Shown: positions 32,815 through 39,940 of the stretch, in pieces
Numbering within the stretch: the first letter of the stretch is position 1
How the letters are laid out: each line of letters starts with the position of its first letter
Made by a program: the position numbers and the translations under genes
The notes under the pieces: model-generated
Seen by the model: the letters and a program-made list of their open reading frames with translations, nothing else
Databases searched by the model: none
Told to the model about the DNA's origin: nothing
NCBI GenBank assembly: GCA_964543575.1
Contig: CAZIYV010000012.1
Coordinates: forward strand, 1-39,940
DNA from: Pelotomaculum_B sp964543575
Lineage (GTDB): Bacteria > Bacillota > Desulfotomaculia > Desulfotomaculales > Pelotomaculaceae
Length of the DNA stretch: 39,940 bases
Direction of reading: 5' to 3'

Positions 32815-33237
32815 ATGAAAATAGCTGTGGTTGACGGGCAGGGAGGCGGCATAGGAAAACATATTACTGAAAAGATACGGCGGGAAATGCCTGAGAATAT
32901 TGAGCTGCTGGCTCTCGGAACCAATTCCCTGGCTACTTCAGCTATGCTGCGCGCAGGAGCCAACGAGGGCGCTACCGGTGAAAGCGCTGTTATTTTTAAC
33001 GCCTGGCGGGTTGATTTTATCGTCGGGCCTATCAGTATTTTGTTCCCAAACGCTATGCTGGGGGAATTATCCCCCAAAATGGCGGAAGCAATCGCTTCTA
33101 GTCCCGCTGTCAAGCTGCTCTTACCTTTAAACAGGGCTGGCATAAATATTGTGGGTCTCAAATCAGAGCCGCTGCCGCATTTAATCGAAGAACTGGTTAA
33201 AAGATTGAAAGAATTAGCAGACTGTACACAAAAATAA
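32815..33237 (+). CDS. DUF3842 family protein
   Basis: A 140-residue protein starting MKIAVVDGQGGGIGKHITEK, which looks like a Rossmann-type nucleotide-binding N-terminus. It also has ELLALGTNSLATSAMLRAGA and LPLNRAGINIVGL. These features match the DUF3842 family found in anaerobic Firmicutes, for which no function is known to me. It has its own extended -10 promoter and is followed by the cobalamin riboswitch operon, from which it is separated by a promoter. A functional link to B12 is possible but unsupported. Confidence 0.8.
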   Translation: MKIAVVDGQGGGIGKHITEKIRREMPENIELLALGTNSLATSAMLRAGANEGATGESAVIFNAWRVDFIVGPISILFPNAMLGELSPKMAEAIASSPAVKLLLPLNRAGINIVGLKSEPLPHLIEELVKRLKELADCTQK

Positions 33238-33262
33238 AAAGAAAGCATTTTTTAAAAGGATT

Positions 33263-33290
33263 TTGATAAAGGCTGCAGAATTAGTATTTT
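33263..33290 (+). promoter_or_regulatory. Promoter of the cobalamin operon
   Basis: TTGATA (33263-33268), a 16-bp spacer and TATTTT (33285-33290) would start transcription close to the 5' edge of the B12 riboswitch. Confidence 0.45.
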
Positions 33291-33296
33291 AAGTTT

Positions 33297-33480
33297 CCAC
33301 AGTGACCCTTAAATAGGGTCAACAGGGGAATCAGGTGAAAAACCTGAGCGGTCCCGCCACTGTAACCGGCAGATTTGCTTTCTTTTTCTGCAACCTTCTA
33401 AGGTTGTACGTAAAACGAGCAATAACCGGGAGCCAGAATACCTGCCTGTGGGTACCGGCCGAATGTCCTTCGAGGCAAAG
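33297..33480 (+). promoter_or_regulatory. Cobalamin riboswitch
   Basis: The conserved elements appear in order: AACAGGGGAATCAGGTG near 33321, the core AGCGGTCCCGCCACTGTAA at 33347-33365, and the B12 box AGCCAGAATACCTGCC at 33431-33446. A variable hairpin (CAACCTT/AAGGTTG) lies between. It precedes cobU and is followed by an intrinsic terminator, so adenosylcobalamin probably causes premature termination. The outer limits are approximate. Confidence 0.95.
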
Positions 33481-33512
33481 GGGACGGCGGGTTATACTGC
33501 CCGATCATAGAC

Positions 33513-33547
33513 TCCCCGCGGCCTGTTGGTCCGGGGATGCTTTTTTA
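33513..33547 (+). terminator. Riboswitch-controlled terminator before cobU
   Basis: TCCCCG pairs with CGGGGA (33513-33518 with 33532-33537). An inner GGCC/GGTC stem is capped by TGTT, and TGCTTTTTTAT follows. It probably is the expression platform of the B12 riboswitch. Confidence 0.85.
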
Positions 33548-33565
33548 TAACAGGTGGTTATGGAC

Positions 33566-34147
33566 ATGAAAGGTAAACTTGTATTGGTATTAGGTGGCTC
33601 GCGCAGCGGCAAGAGTGAGTTTGCCGAGAGTATCGCCGGACAAATGGGTGGCGCGGTTACCTACATTGCTACCGCGGCGGTGGGCGACCGGGAAATGGCT
33701 GACCGGGTCAAACTTCACCGTGCCAGGCGTCCTCAGGACTGGGGTACAGTGGAGGAAGAAAAGGATATCAGCAGGGTGGTCAGTAACGGCAGAGAAGGAG
33801 AGGTGTTTCTTCTTGACTGTGTTACTGTCTGGATAACCAATCTTATTTTAGACAACCAGTTAACAGAACAGGATTTAAAGTCAGGTGAAAAGGAAAGATA
33901 TGTTATGGAAAAAGTCTTTCAGCTTGCCGATGCGGTTGAGAACGGCGCCCACCTGATCCTGGTTTCTAATGAAGTGGGGCTGGGCCTGGTGCCGGAATAC
34001 CCGCTGGGCAGGCTCTTCCGGGATCTGGCCGGAAAAGCAAACCAGGTGCTGGCCGCCAAAGCCGACCAGGTTTATTTTGTAGTGGCCGGCCTTCCTCTGG
34101 AAATAAAGGCTGACGGTAAAATAAGAAGCGGGGTGATTAGTCATTAA
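33566..34147 (+). CDS. cobU: Adenosylcobinamide kinase / guanylyltransferase
   Basis: Bifunctional enzyme that phosphorylates adenosylcobinamide and attaches GMP, activating it for the lower ligand. The protein of about 193 residues has P-loop GGSRSGKS at 10-17 and the guanylylated histidine is probably His51 in LHRARRPQDW. LLDCVTVWITNL and VSNEVGLGLVPEYPLGRLFR are further signatures. ATG 33566 is chosen for AGGTGG 8 bases upstream; ATG 33560 and GTG 33554 are also in frame. It is the first gene after the riboswitch terminator. Confidence 0.95.
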   Translation: MKGKLVLVLGGSRSGKSEFAESIAGQMGGAVTYIATAAVGDREMADRVKLHRARRPQDWGTVEEEKDISRVVSNGREGEVFLLDCVTVWITNLILDNQLTEQDLKSGEKERYVMEKVFQLADAVENGAHLILVSNEVGLGLVPEYPLGRLFRDLAGKANQVLAAKADQVYFVVAGLPLEIKADGKIRSGVISH

Positions 34148-34160
34148 AGCCAGGGTAATT

Positions 34161-35705
34161 ATGATTCAGGGCACCGCGTCTCACGTGGGCAAAAGCGTAT
34201 TGGTAGCAGCACTTTGCCGCATTTTTGTTCAGGACGGTTACCGGGTTGCCCCCTTTAAATCGCAGAATATGGCTTTAAACTCGTTTGTTACCAGGGACGG
34301 TGGTGAAATGGGCCGCGCCCAGGTAGTTCAGGCTGAAGCATCCTGCGTCGACCCGACGGTCGATATGAACCCCATTCTCCTGAAACCTACCGGTAATGCT
34401 TCTTCACAGGTAGTTGTTCTTGGCCGGCCTATAGGTAATTTATCAGCTCAGCATTATCACCTTGACTATGGACCAAAAGCGTTAAAAGTGATTGAAGGGG
34501 CCTTAAACCGGCTGAGGGACGCATATGATATCGTTGTAGTAGAAGGTGCGGGCAGCCCTGCTGAAGTCAATCTGCAGCAGCATGAAATTGTAAACATGCG
34601 TATTGCCAGGCTGGCTGACGCGCCTGTTTTACTGGCGGCTGATATCGATAAGGGCGGCGCTTTGGCCGCAGTGGTTGGCACTTTGGAGTTAATATCTGAA
34701 GAAGACCGCAACCGGGTGACAGGAATAATTATCAATAAATTCCGGGGAGACCTGAGTTTATTTCAGCCTGCGGTAGATTTTCTCGAACAAAAAACCAGCA
34801 AGCCGGTGCTTGGAGTTGTGCCATATTTTCAGGGGTTCAGGGTCCAGGAGGAGGATACTATTTCCGAGGACAGGCAGGTGGCGGAACAGGTCACGGAAAC
34901 AGATTATGTAGAGATAGCCGTGGTGCATCTGCCCCACATTTCAAACTTCACAGATTTTGATCCCCTGGAAGATGAACCGGACGTCAGGCTCAGTTACATA
35001 GGCAGAGGAAACCGGCTCTGCAAACCTGATCTGGTGATCATACCGGGCAGTAAAAACACCATTGAAGACCTTTATTTCTTGAAACGTTCCGGCCTGGCTG
35101 ACGGGATCTTGCAGTTGAAACGAGCGGGAACACCCGTTATAGGCATTTGTGGAGGCTTTCAAATGCTTGGCCAGGAATTAAACGACCCGGACCACACTGA
35201 ATCTGAGATTCCCCGCATCGAAGGTCTTGGCCTGCTGGACATATCCACCACTTTTTATCCCGAAAAGATTACCACCCAGGTAGAGGCTAAAGTGGCTGGA
35301 GAGGGACGTTTGCTTGATGGAGCGCAGGGCTGCCGGATTACCGGGTATGAGATTCATATGGGCAGGACCGAACTGGCTGACGGCGCTAAGCCCGTTTTTA
35401 GAGTCTATAAGAGTTCCGGCAGAGAAGTATCCACCCCAGACGGGGCGGTCAGTCGGGACGGACTGGTGTTTGGCACATATATTCATGGTATATTTGATGA
35501 AGATGAGTTCAGAAGGTGTTTAATCAATAACCTTCGCCGGAAAAAAGGATTAGAGCCCAAGTCCGTTGAAGGCTCGATGACAGCTTTTGAGCAGCGTAAC
35601 AGGGACTTTGACAAACTGGCGGCGGTTGTGCGGGGCAGCCTGGATATGGATAAAATATACCAATTATTAGGACTGTCGGAGCAAGTTAGTAATAACAGGA
35701 AGTAA
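34161..35705 (+). CDS. cobQ: Cobyric acid synthase
   Basis: Amidates four side chains of adenosylcobyrinic diamide using glutamine. The protein of at least 514 residues has the ATP-binding start MIQGTASHVGKSVLVAAL, the DKGGALAAVVGT segment and a C-terminal class I glutaminase domain with nucleophile Cys330 in GICGGFQMLG. The ATG at 34161 seems late. An in-frame ATT at 34143, overlapping the cobU stop, would add MKARVI, completing the first beta strand usual in this family; GGGGTGA lies 6 bases before it. Either way translation is closely tied to cobU. Confidence 0.94.
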   Translation: MIQGTASHVGKSVLVAALCRIFVQDGYRVAPFKSQNMALNSFVTRDGGEMGRAQVVQAEASCVDPTVDMNPILLKPTGNASSQVVVLGRPIGNLSAQHYHLDYGPKALKVIEGALNRLRDAYDIVVVEGAGSPAEVNLQQHEIVNMRIARLADAPVLLAADIDKGGALAAVVGTLELISEEDRNRVTGIIINKFRGDLSLFQPAVDFLEQKTSKPVLGVVPYFQGFRVQEEDTISEDRQVAEQVTETDYVEIAVVHLPHISNFTDFDPLEDEPDVRLSYIGRGNRLCKPDLVIIPGSKNTIEDLYFLKRSGLADGILQLKRAGTPVIGICGGFQMLGQELNDPDHTESEIPRIEGLGLLDISTTFYPEKITTQVEAKVAGEGRLLDGAQGCRITGYEIHMGRTELADGAKPVFRVYKSSGREVSTPDGAVSRDGLVFGTYIHGIFDEDEFRRCLINNLRRKKGLEPKSVEGSMTAFEQRNRDFDKLAAVVRGSLDMDKIYQLLGLSEQVSNNRK

Positions 35706-35708
35706 GAT

Positions 35709-36689
35709 ATGCCGGAAAATTACTGTATATTTGTTTTTATCGCTTACCTGATAGATCTGGCGGTTGGGGATCCCAGATGGCTGCCCCATCCGGTAGTGCT
35801 TATAGGTAAAGCTATTGAAAAACTGGAATCCCTGATGCGGTGCTTTGTTAAAAGCCCATTTTCGCTTCAGGCGGCTGGTGTTTTAACAGCTGTCTTGATC
35901 ACGGGCGGAAGTTGGTTTTTAACTTTCCTGCTGATCAGCTGGTGTTTTAAAATAAACTACTGGGCTGGTTCACTCTTATCGGTCTGGTTAATTTCAACTA
36001 CCATAGCGGCGAGGGGTCTGGCAGGCGCGGCAGGTGAAATTTATGCACTGCTCCGGGAAGGAAATCTGGCTGCTGCCCGTGATAAAGTTGGTATGATTGT
36101 GGGCAGGGATACCGGAGAAATGGATCCAGGCAGTGTAACCAGGGCCACGGTGGAGACTGTGGCTGAAAACATTGTTGATGGGGTTGTCGCGCCGTTATTT
36201 TACGCTTTTATCGGCGGCGCGCCTCTGGCCATGGCTTATCGTGCGGTAAACACGCTTGACTCCATGCTGGGATACAAAAATGAACGGTATATATACTTTG
36301 GCATGGCTTCAGCCCGTCTTGACGATCTATTCAACTATATCCCCGCCCGTATTACCGGAATGTTGCTGATAGCAGCCGCCTTTTTGCTCAGGATGAATCC
36401 TAGACGGGCGCTGGCAGCGATTTTGAGGGACGCTCCGGGCCATCCGAGTCCCAACAGCGGCATACCTGAATCCGCAGTCGCCGGGGCGCTGGGAATACGT
36501 CTGGGAGGTCTGAACTACTATGGCGGGCACCCATCTTTCAGGGCTTATATGGGTGAGGACAGTGTCCTCCTGGAACCGGTCCATATAATACATACTATAA
36601 GGTTAATGTATATTACTTCAGGACTGGCTGTAATAGTCGGAATTATAATTTCTGCTTTGGCGCTCAATTTTACCAGTCGCCTTCTTTGA
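35709..36689 (+). CDS. cbiB: Adenosylcobinamide-phosphate synthase
   Basis: A 326-residue membrane protein that attaches the aminopropanol phosphate arm to cobyric acid. AYLIDLAVGDPRWLPHPV at residues 12-29 is the family signature. RATVETVAENIVDGVVAPLF and AVNTLDSMLGYKN are the other conserved segments. Several hydrophobic helices are visible, including the last 20 residues. The ATG follows cobQ by 3 bases with AGGAAG upstream. The aminopropanol phosphate donor would come from the threonine-phosphate decarboxylase at 37476. Confidence 0.95.
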   Translation: MPENYCIFVFIAYLIDLAVGDPRWLPHPVVLIGKAIEKLESLMRCFVKSPFSLQAAGVLTAVLITGGSWFLTFLLISWCFKINYWAGSLLSVWLISTTIAARGLAGAAGEIYALLREGNLAAARDKVGMIVGRDTGEMDPGSVTRATVETVAENIVDGVVAPLFYAFIGGAPLAMAYRAVNTLDSMLGYKNERYIYFGMASARLDDLFNYIPARITGMLLIAAAFLLRMNPRRALAAILRDAPGHPSPNSGIPESAVAGALGIRLGGLNYYGGHPSFRAYMGEDSVLLEPVHIIHTIRLMYITSGLAVIVGIIISALALNFTSRLL

Positions 36690-36708
36690 AAGGAATGAAT
36701 ATTTATTA

Positions 36709-37458
36709 TTGAATAGCTTTATGCTTGCGCTGATCCATTTAACAAGATTGCCCCTGCCTGCCATCAAGTTTAACGAGGTGAGCTGCGGACGTTCTACCAC
36801 GTTTTTCCCTGCGGCTGGATTTATCCTGGGACTGATCCTGGCTGCGCTGGTTTGGGCAACCGGCTGGTTTGTGCCGGGACAGGTACAGGCGTCCCTTCTT
36901 GTGGTGGGAATGGTTGTCTTAACCGGGGGCATTCACCTCGATGGTTTTATGGACAGTATTGACGGTTTGTTCAGCGGGCGTCCCAGGGAAAGAAAGCTTG
37001 AGATCATGCGGGACAGCAGGGTTGGAGCTTTTGGAGTCACCGGTGTGGTCTGCCTGCTGCTGCTTAAGTACAGCTTGTTTCTGGGAATTCCCGATCAGGT
37101 TTTATGGAAGGTTCTTCTGGTGGTCCCGGCCATAAGCCGTTGGTGCATGTGCTATGCTGTCATTGCCTTTCCGTACGTGCGCCAGGAAGGACTGGGGAGA
37201 ATTTATAAAATGCACAGCGGTATGAAACAACTGATCTGGTCTACTGTCATTGCCGCTCTTATAGCTGGATTTACCCTGGGTGTTTTCGGGGTCTGGTTAT
37301 TAGCCCTGGGAGGTGTCATCACCTATCTGGCGGGACTCCGGATAACCAAAGAACTGGGGGGGCTTACAGGTGATATTTACGGACTTATTAATGAGCTGCT
37401 TGAAGTAATCCTTCTTTTCGCTGTTTATCCTTATCTGGAAATGCAGAAATTTCTTTAA
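36709..37458 (+). CDS. cobS: Adenosylcobinamide-GDP ribazoletransferase (cobalamin synthase)
   Basis: A 249-residue, strongly hydrophobic membrane enzyme that joins adenosylcobinamide-GDP and alpha-ribazole(-phosphate). GGIHLDGFMDSIDGLFSGRP near residues 76-95 is the metal-binding signature, followed by RDSRVGAFGVTG. The TTG at 36709 gives the usual start LALIHLTRLPLP but has only a distant AAAGGA 14 bases upstream. ATG 36721 is an alternative. It lies between cbiB and cobD in the operon. Confidence 0.94.
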   Translation: MNSFMLALIHLTRLPLPAIKFNEVSCGRSTTFFPAAGFILGLILAALVWATGWFVPGQVQASLLVVGMVVLTGGIHLDGFMDSIDGLFSGRPRERKLEIMRDSRVGAFGVTGVVCLLLLKYSLFLGIPDQVLWKVLLVVPAISRWCMCYAVIAFPYVRQEGLGRIYKMHSGMKQLIWSTVIAALIAGFTLGVFGVWLLALGGVITYLAGLRITKELGGLTGDIYGLINELLEVILLFAVYPYLEMQKFL

Positions 37459-37475
37459 GATAGGAGTTTTGACAT

Positions 37476-38573
37476 TTGCCGTTGCTGGAACACGTTCACG
37501 GGGGAAATGTTGCCCGCGCATCCCTGAAATATGGCATACCTGAAGAGGAATTGGTTGATTTCAGCGCCAATATTAATCCGCTGGGCCCGTCACGGAGAAT
37601 AAACGATGCTATCAAAAATAAGCTGGGTTTGATCAGCAGCTACCCGGATCCGGATTGCAGAGAACTAAAAACAGCTTTATCAGACTATCTGGGCATTGAC
37701 AGGGAATACCTTTTGATGGGAAACGGAGCAGCTGAACTGATTTACCTGTTCGTTCGTGTGGCCGGGTGCAGGAGAGCTTTGATCCCAGTCCCTACTTTTT
37801 GTGAGTACAGTCTTTCGGTTCTCAGCCAGGGAGGCGAAGTTATTGAAGTTGCCATGGATGAAAAAAATGATTTTAGCCTGCCAGTTGCTGAAATAGTAAG
37901 ACTCATACCGCAGGTGGACCTGATTTTTCTTTGCAGCCCCAATAATCCAACCGGAAAACTGGTGGACAGGGAAACCATAGAACTCATTCTTGACAGGTCC
38001 CTGTCGCACGGGGTTATGGTCATGGTGGATGAGGCATTTATGGATTTTGTGCCGCAAAGGCTGTCTTATACGATGATGCCGCAGGTGGGGCACGCCGGCA
38101 ATCTGGTTGTGCTTTACTCCCTGACCAAGTTTTTTGGCATACCTGGCTTGCGGCTCGGGGCAATCGCGGCCCAAGCTGATCTGATCAGACGGATGAACGC
38201 TGCGAAAGATCCCTGGAATGTTAATGTCCTGGCTCAGGTCGCTGGTATTGAGGGACTGCGGGACCAGGAGCATATGCAAAGCACCAACAGGCTGGTTAAC
38301 CGGGAGAAAAAATATCTTTTTGATAACCTGCGAGGTATTCCGGGTTTAAGACCGATTGCTGGGGCGGCTAATTTTCTCCTGGTTGACATTTCCGGGAGCG
38401 GCCTGACTTCCGGTGAACTGACAGATCTGCTGGGCAGGCGCAAGGTTATGGTCAGGGATTGCCAAAGTTTTTCCGGGCTTGCAGACCGGTATTTAAGACT
38501 GGCGGTTAAAACAAGAACGGAAAACGATCTGCTGCTAGCTGCTCTTAATGAGATACTGGGGGGAAAGGAATAA
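37476..38573 (+). CDS. cobD: Threonine-phosphate decarboxylase
   Basis: A 365-residue PLP enzyme of the HisC-like group. It makes (R)-1-amino-2-propanol phosphate for CbiB. The start HGGNVARASLKYGIPEEELV and DFSANINPLGPS are the marks that separate CobD from histidinol-phosphate aminotransferase. The PLP lysine is Lys218 in YSLTKFFGIPGLRLGA. The TTG start has TAGGAG 9 bases upstream. Its stop overlaps the next gene in TAATG. Confidence 0.92.
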   Translation: MPLLEHVHGGNVARASLKYGIPEEELVDFSANINPLGPSRRINDAIKNKLGLISSYPDPDCRELKTALSDYLGIDREYLLMGNGAAELIYLFVRVAGCRRALIPVPTFCEYSLSVLSQGGEVIEVAMDEKNDFSLPVAEIVRLIPQVDLIFLCSPNNPTGKLVDRETIELILDRSLSHGVMVMVDEAFMDFVPQRLSYTMMPQVGHAGNLVVLYSLTKFFGIPGLRLGAIAAQADLIRRMNAAKDPWNVNVLAQVAGIEGLRDQEHMQSTNRLVNREKKYLFDNLRGIPGLRPIAGAANFLLVDISGSGLTSGELTDLLGRRKVMVRDCQSFSGLADRYLRLAVKTRTENDLLLAALNEILGGKE

Positions 38574-39220
38574 TGAGCTGCCGTATCTATCTGGTAAGGC
38601 ACGGTGAAACTGAGTGGAATACAACAATGCGGTATCAGGGCCACACAGATATTCCTTTGTCCGATAAAGGTCGCCTGCAGGCCCAACTTCTCGGGAAGCG
38701 TCTGGCTGCTGAGAAGTTTGGGGGCTTTTTTGCCAGTGACCTGAAAAGGGCGCATGAAACCGCTGAAATTATTTCGAATTTTCACGGGCTAGAAATAAAA
38801 ACCCTGCCTGCGCTAAGAGAATTGAATTTTGGCCTGTGGGAAGGTCTGAGCGTAAAAGAGATTAAAGAATCATTTCCAGTAGAGGTCAAACAGTGGTGGG
38901 AAAAACCTCTGTTAACCAGAATACCTGGCGGAGAGACCTTAAATGAGATGGCCGGCAGGACGGTCGCGGCGGTTAAACAAATCGTAGAGCGTCACAGTGG
39001 TGATAATATAGTAATAGTGTCTCACGGTGGAGTTATCCGCAGCATAGTAGGTACTGTGCTCGGAATGGATTTAAATAAATACTGGCGTCTGCGACTGGAT
39101 AACGCCTGTCTTAATATAATCGATTTCCCGGAGTGGGAAAAGGGGATACTGATGCTTTTCAATGACTGTTCCCACCTCTCGGCTGCACCGGAATGCCAGC
39201 CGGTCACTACTGGCCGGTAA
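38573..39220 (+). CDS. cobC: Histidine phosphatase, probable alpha-ribazole phosphatase
   Basis: A 215-residue phosphoglycerate-mutase-like phosphatase. The catalytic RHGETEWN motif has His10 as nucleophile and SHGGVIRS supplies the second histidine. ELNFGLWEGLS is also typical. Its place as the last gene of the B12 operon, overlapping cobD by one base, supports the CobC role of removing phosphate from alpha-ribazole-phosphate or cobalamin-phosphate. The family has many other substrates, so context carries the call. Confidence 0.88.
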   Translation: MSCRIYLVRHGETEWNTTMRYQGHTDIPLSDKGRLQAQLLGKRLAAEKFGGFFASDLKRAHETAEIISNFHGLEIKTLPALRELNFGLWEGLSVKEIKESFPVEVKQWWEKPLLTRIPGGETLNEMAGRTVAAVKQIVERHSGDNIVIVSHGGVIRSIVGTVLGMDLNKYWRLRLDNACLNIIDFPEWEKGILMLFNDCSHLSAAPECQPVTTGR

Positions 39221-39269
39221 GCGGCAAGATCGTGCGTAATCGAGCTAACATAAAACAGGGAGCTTTGGA

Positions 39270-39940
39270 ATGTCAATAAACTCGCTTAGCGAAATATTCA
39301 ATATAAGTAGTATTTTTCTGCTCGGCAAAACCTTAGCAGGTATTGCCGCCTGCTTTGTTATTGCCTGGCTGGTGGGGAAATTGTGGGATGTCTTTGTCGG
39401 AAAACTGGCCGGACGTGCCACTATCGGGCTCTATAATAAACTGGTAGCGGTTTCGCACAGGCACGTGGTTGTTTTTGTCTTCCTGGTTTCTTTGAGATCT
39501 ACTCTTTGGTTTCTTAATGCCGACCCCGGCTGGCCAGGTGCTGCTATATCAAATTCCCTGGATAAATTCCTGTATACAATTTTAATAGTGGTTCTGGCAC
39601 ACTGGGTTGACTTGGCGTTTCAGTCAGCGGCGGATTGGTATTCAACAGATTATTCTTCGAGAACACAAGGTTCCCTGGAACAGTTTATGCCGCTTTTGAG
39701 GCAGCTTTCACGCCTTTTGATTTATTTTCTGGCGTTTACCTACATCCTCGAGTACTTCGGCAAAAATATCACCGGACTTATAGCCACGGCTGGTGTGGCC
39801 TCACTTGCTGTTGCCCTGGCGGCTCAGGAAACCCTCAGCAACATGATTGCCGGGCTGATGCTTATGCTGGACCGCCCGTTCCGGCCTGGCGACCGGATCG
39901 AACTGGATAAAGGTCATATTGGTGATGTGCTTCAGATTGG
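39270..39940 (+). CDS. MscS-type mechanosensitive channel (partial)
   Basis: The frame opens at ATG 39270 (GGGAG about 10 bases upstream) and runs off the right edge, giving 223 residues. There are about five hydrophobic segments. The pore-lining helix is TAGVASLAVALAAQETLSNM and the following segment DRPFRPGDRIEL is the classic start of the MscS beta domain. Such channels open under membrane tension to relieve osmotic shock. It lies 49 bases after cobC; whether it belongs to the B12 transcript is unclear. The cytoplasmic domain is outside the window. Confidence 0.9.
   Translation, partial: MSINSLSEIFNISSIFLLGKTLAGIAACFVIAWLVGKLWDVFVGKLAGRATIGLYNKLVAVSHRHVVVFVFLVSLRSTLWFLNADPGWPGAAISNSLDKFLYTILIVVLAHWVDLAFQSAADWYSTDYSSRTQGSLEQFMPLLRQLSRLLIYFLAFTYILEYFGKNITGLIATAGVASLAVALAAQETLSNMIAGLMLMLDRPFRPGDRIELDKGHIGDVLQI

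Noticed and set aside
33335..33550. A 71-residue open frame within the B12 leader
   Set aside because: It lies across the conserved riboswitch core and terminator, which fully explain the sequence.
37476..38573. Histidinol-phosphate aminotransferase (hisC)
   Set aside because: The HGGN start and the B12 operon position favour threonine-phosphate decarboxylase CobD.

Overview
The window looks like a chromosomal segment of a spore-forming, probably anaerobic Firmicute, most likely of the Desulfotomaculum/Pelotomaculum (Peptococcaceae-type) lineage. That placement is an inference. It rests on the gene order, which follows the Bacillus/Clostridia backbone dapG-dapA-rnj-tepA-ylzJ-spoIIIE/ftsK-rodZ(ymfM)-cinA-recA-recX-rny-ymdB-spoVS, on sporulation genes (spoVS, a SpoIIIE/FtsK-type translocase), on Gram-positive sigma-A promoters, strong GGAGG-type ribosome binding sites and many TTG/GTG starts, and on a Gram-positive LexA box at recA. 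No transposase gene, CRISPR array, rRNA or tRNA was seen.

Layout. 1-3001: end of dapG, dapA (lysine/diaminopimelate synthesis) and ribonuclease J. 3085-8159: a block between rnj and tepA that is absent from the B. subtilis order. It holds a nitroreductase and a TPP-riboswitch operon thiD-cytX-thiM-thiE-HAD phosphatase for salvage of both thiamine halves. 8230-14680: tepA, ylzJ, uppP, ftsK/spoIIIE, mnmH (selenouridine synthase) and a RodZ-like gene. 14690-17186 (minus strand): fakA and fakB, the two parts of a fatty acid kinase. 17340-19212: yajQ and rimO. 19397-21437: a small membrane protein overlapping a short FtsH-like zinc protease, where pgsA would often sit. 21578-26171: cinA, a DEAD-box helicase, recA with promoter and LexA box, and recX.

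26168-26408 is the most interesting stretch. It has a consensus sigma-A promoter (TTGACA, 17 bp, TACAAT), then about 180 nt whose 5' and 3' ends pair and whose interior folds into several helices, then a Rho-independent terminator. It encodes no protein and looks like an independent small structured RNA between recX and rny.

26455-30028: rny, an unrecognised acidic protein, ymdB and spoVS (with a possible sigma-H promoter). 30189-33237: a PHP phosphoesterase, an LL-diaminopimelate-type aminotransferase, a coiled-coil protein, a pair of DnaA boxes next to an AT-rich tract, and a DUF3842 protein. 33263-39220: a cobalamin riboswitch followed by cobU-cobQ-cbiB-cobS-cobD-cobC, the late (nucleotide-loop assembly) steps of B12 synthesis. 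The window ends inside an MscS-type channel gene.

How the genes work together. Two vitamin operons are each governed by their product through a riboswitch plus intrinsic terminator. The RNA-decay enzymes RNase J and RNase Y lie in the same segment. RecA/RecX are under SOS control. dapG, dapA and the aminotransferase could jointly serve the diaminopimelate pathway. All functional calls are from recognition of sequence motifs and gene order; no database search was run.
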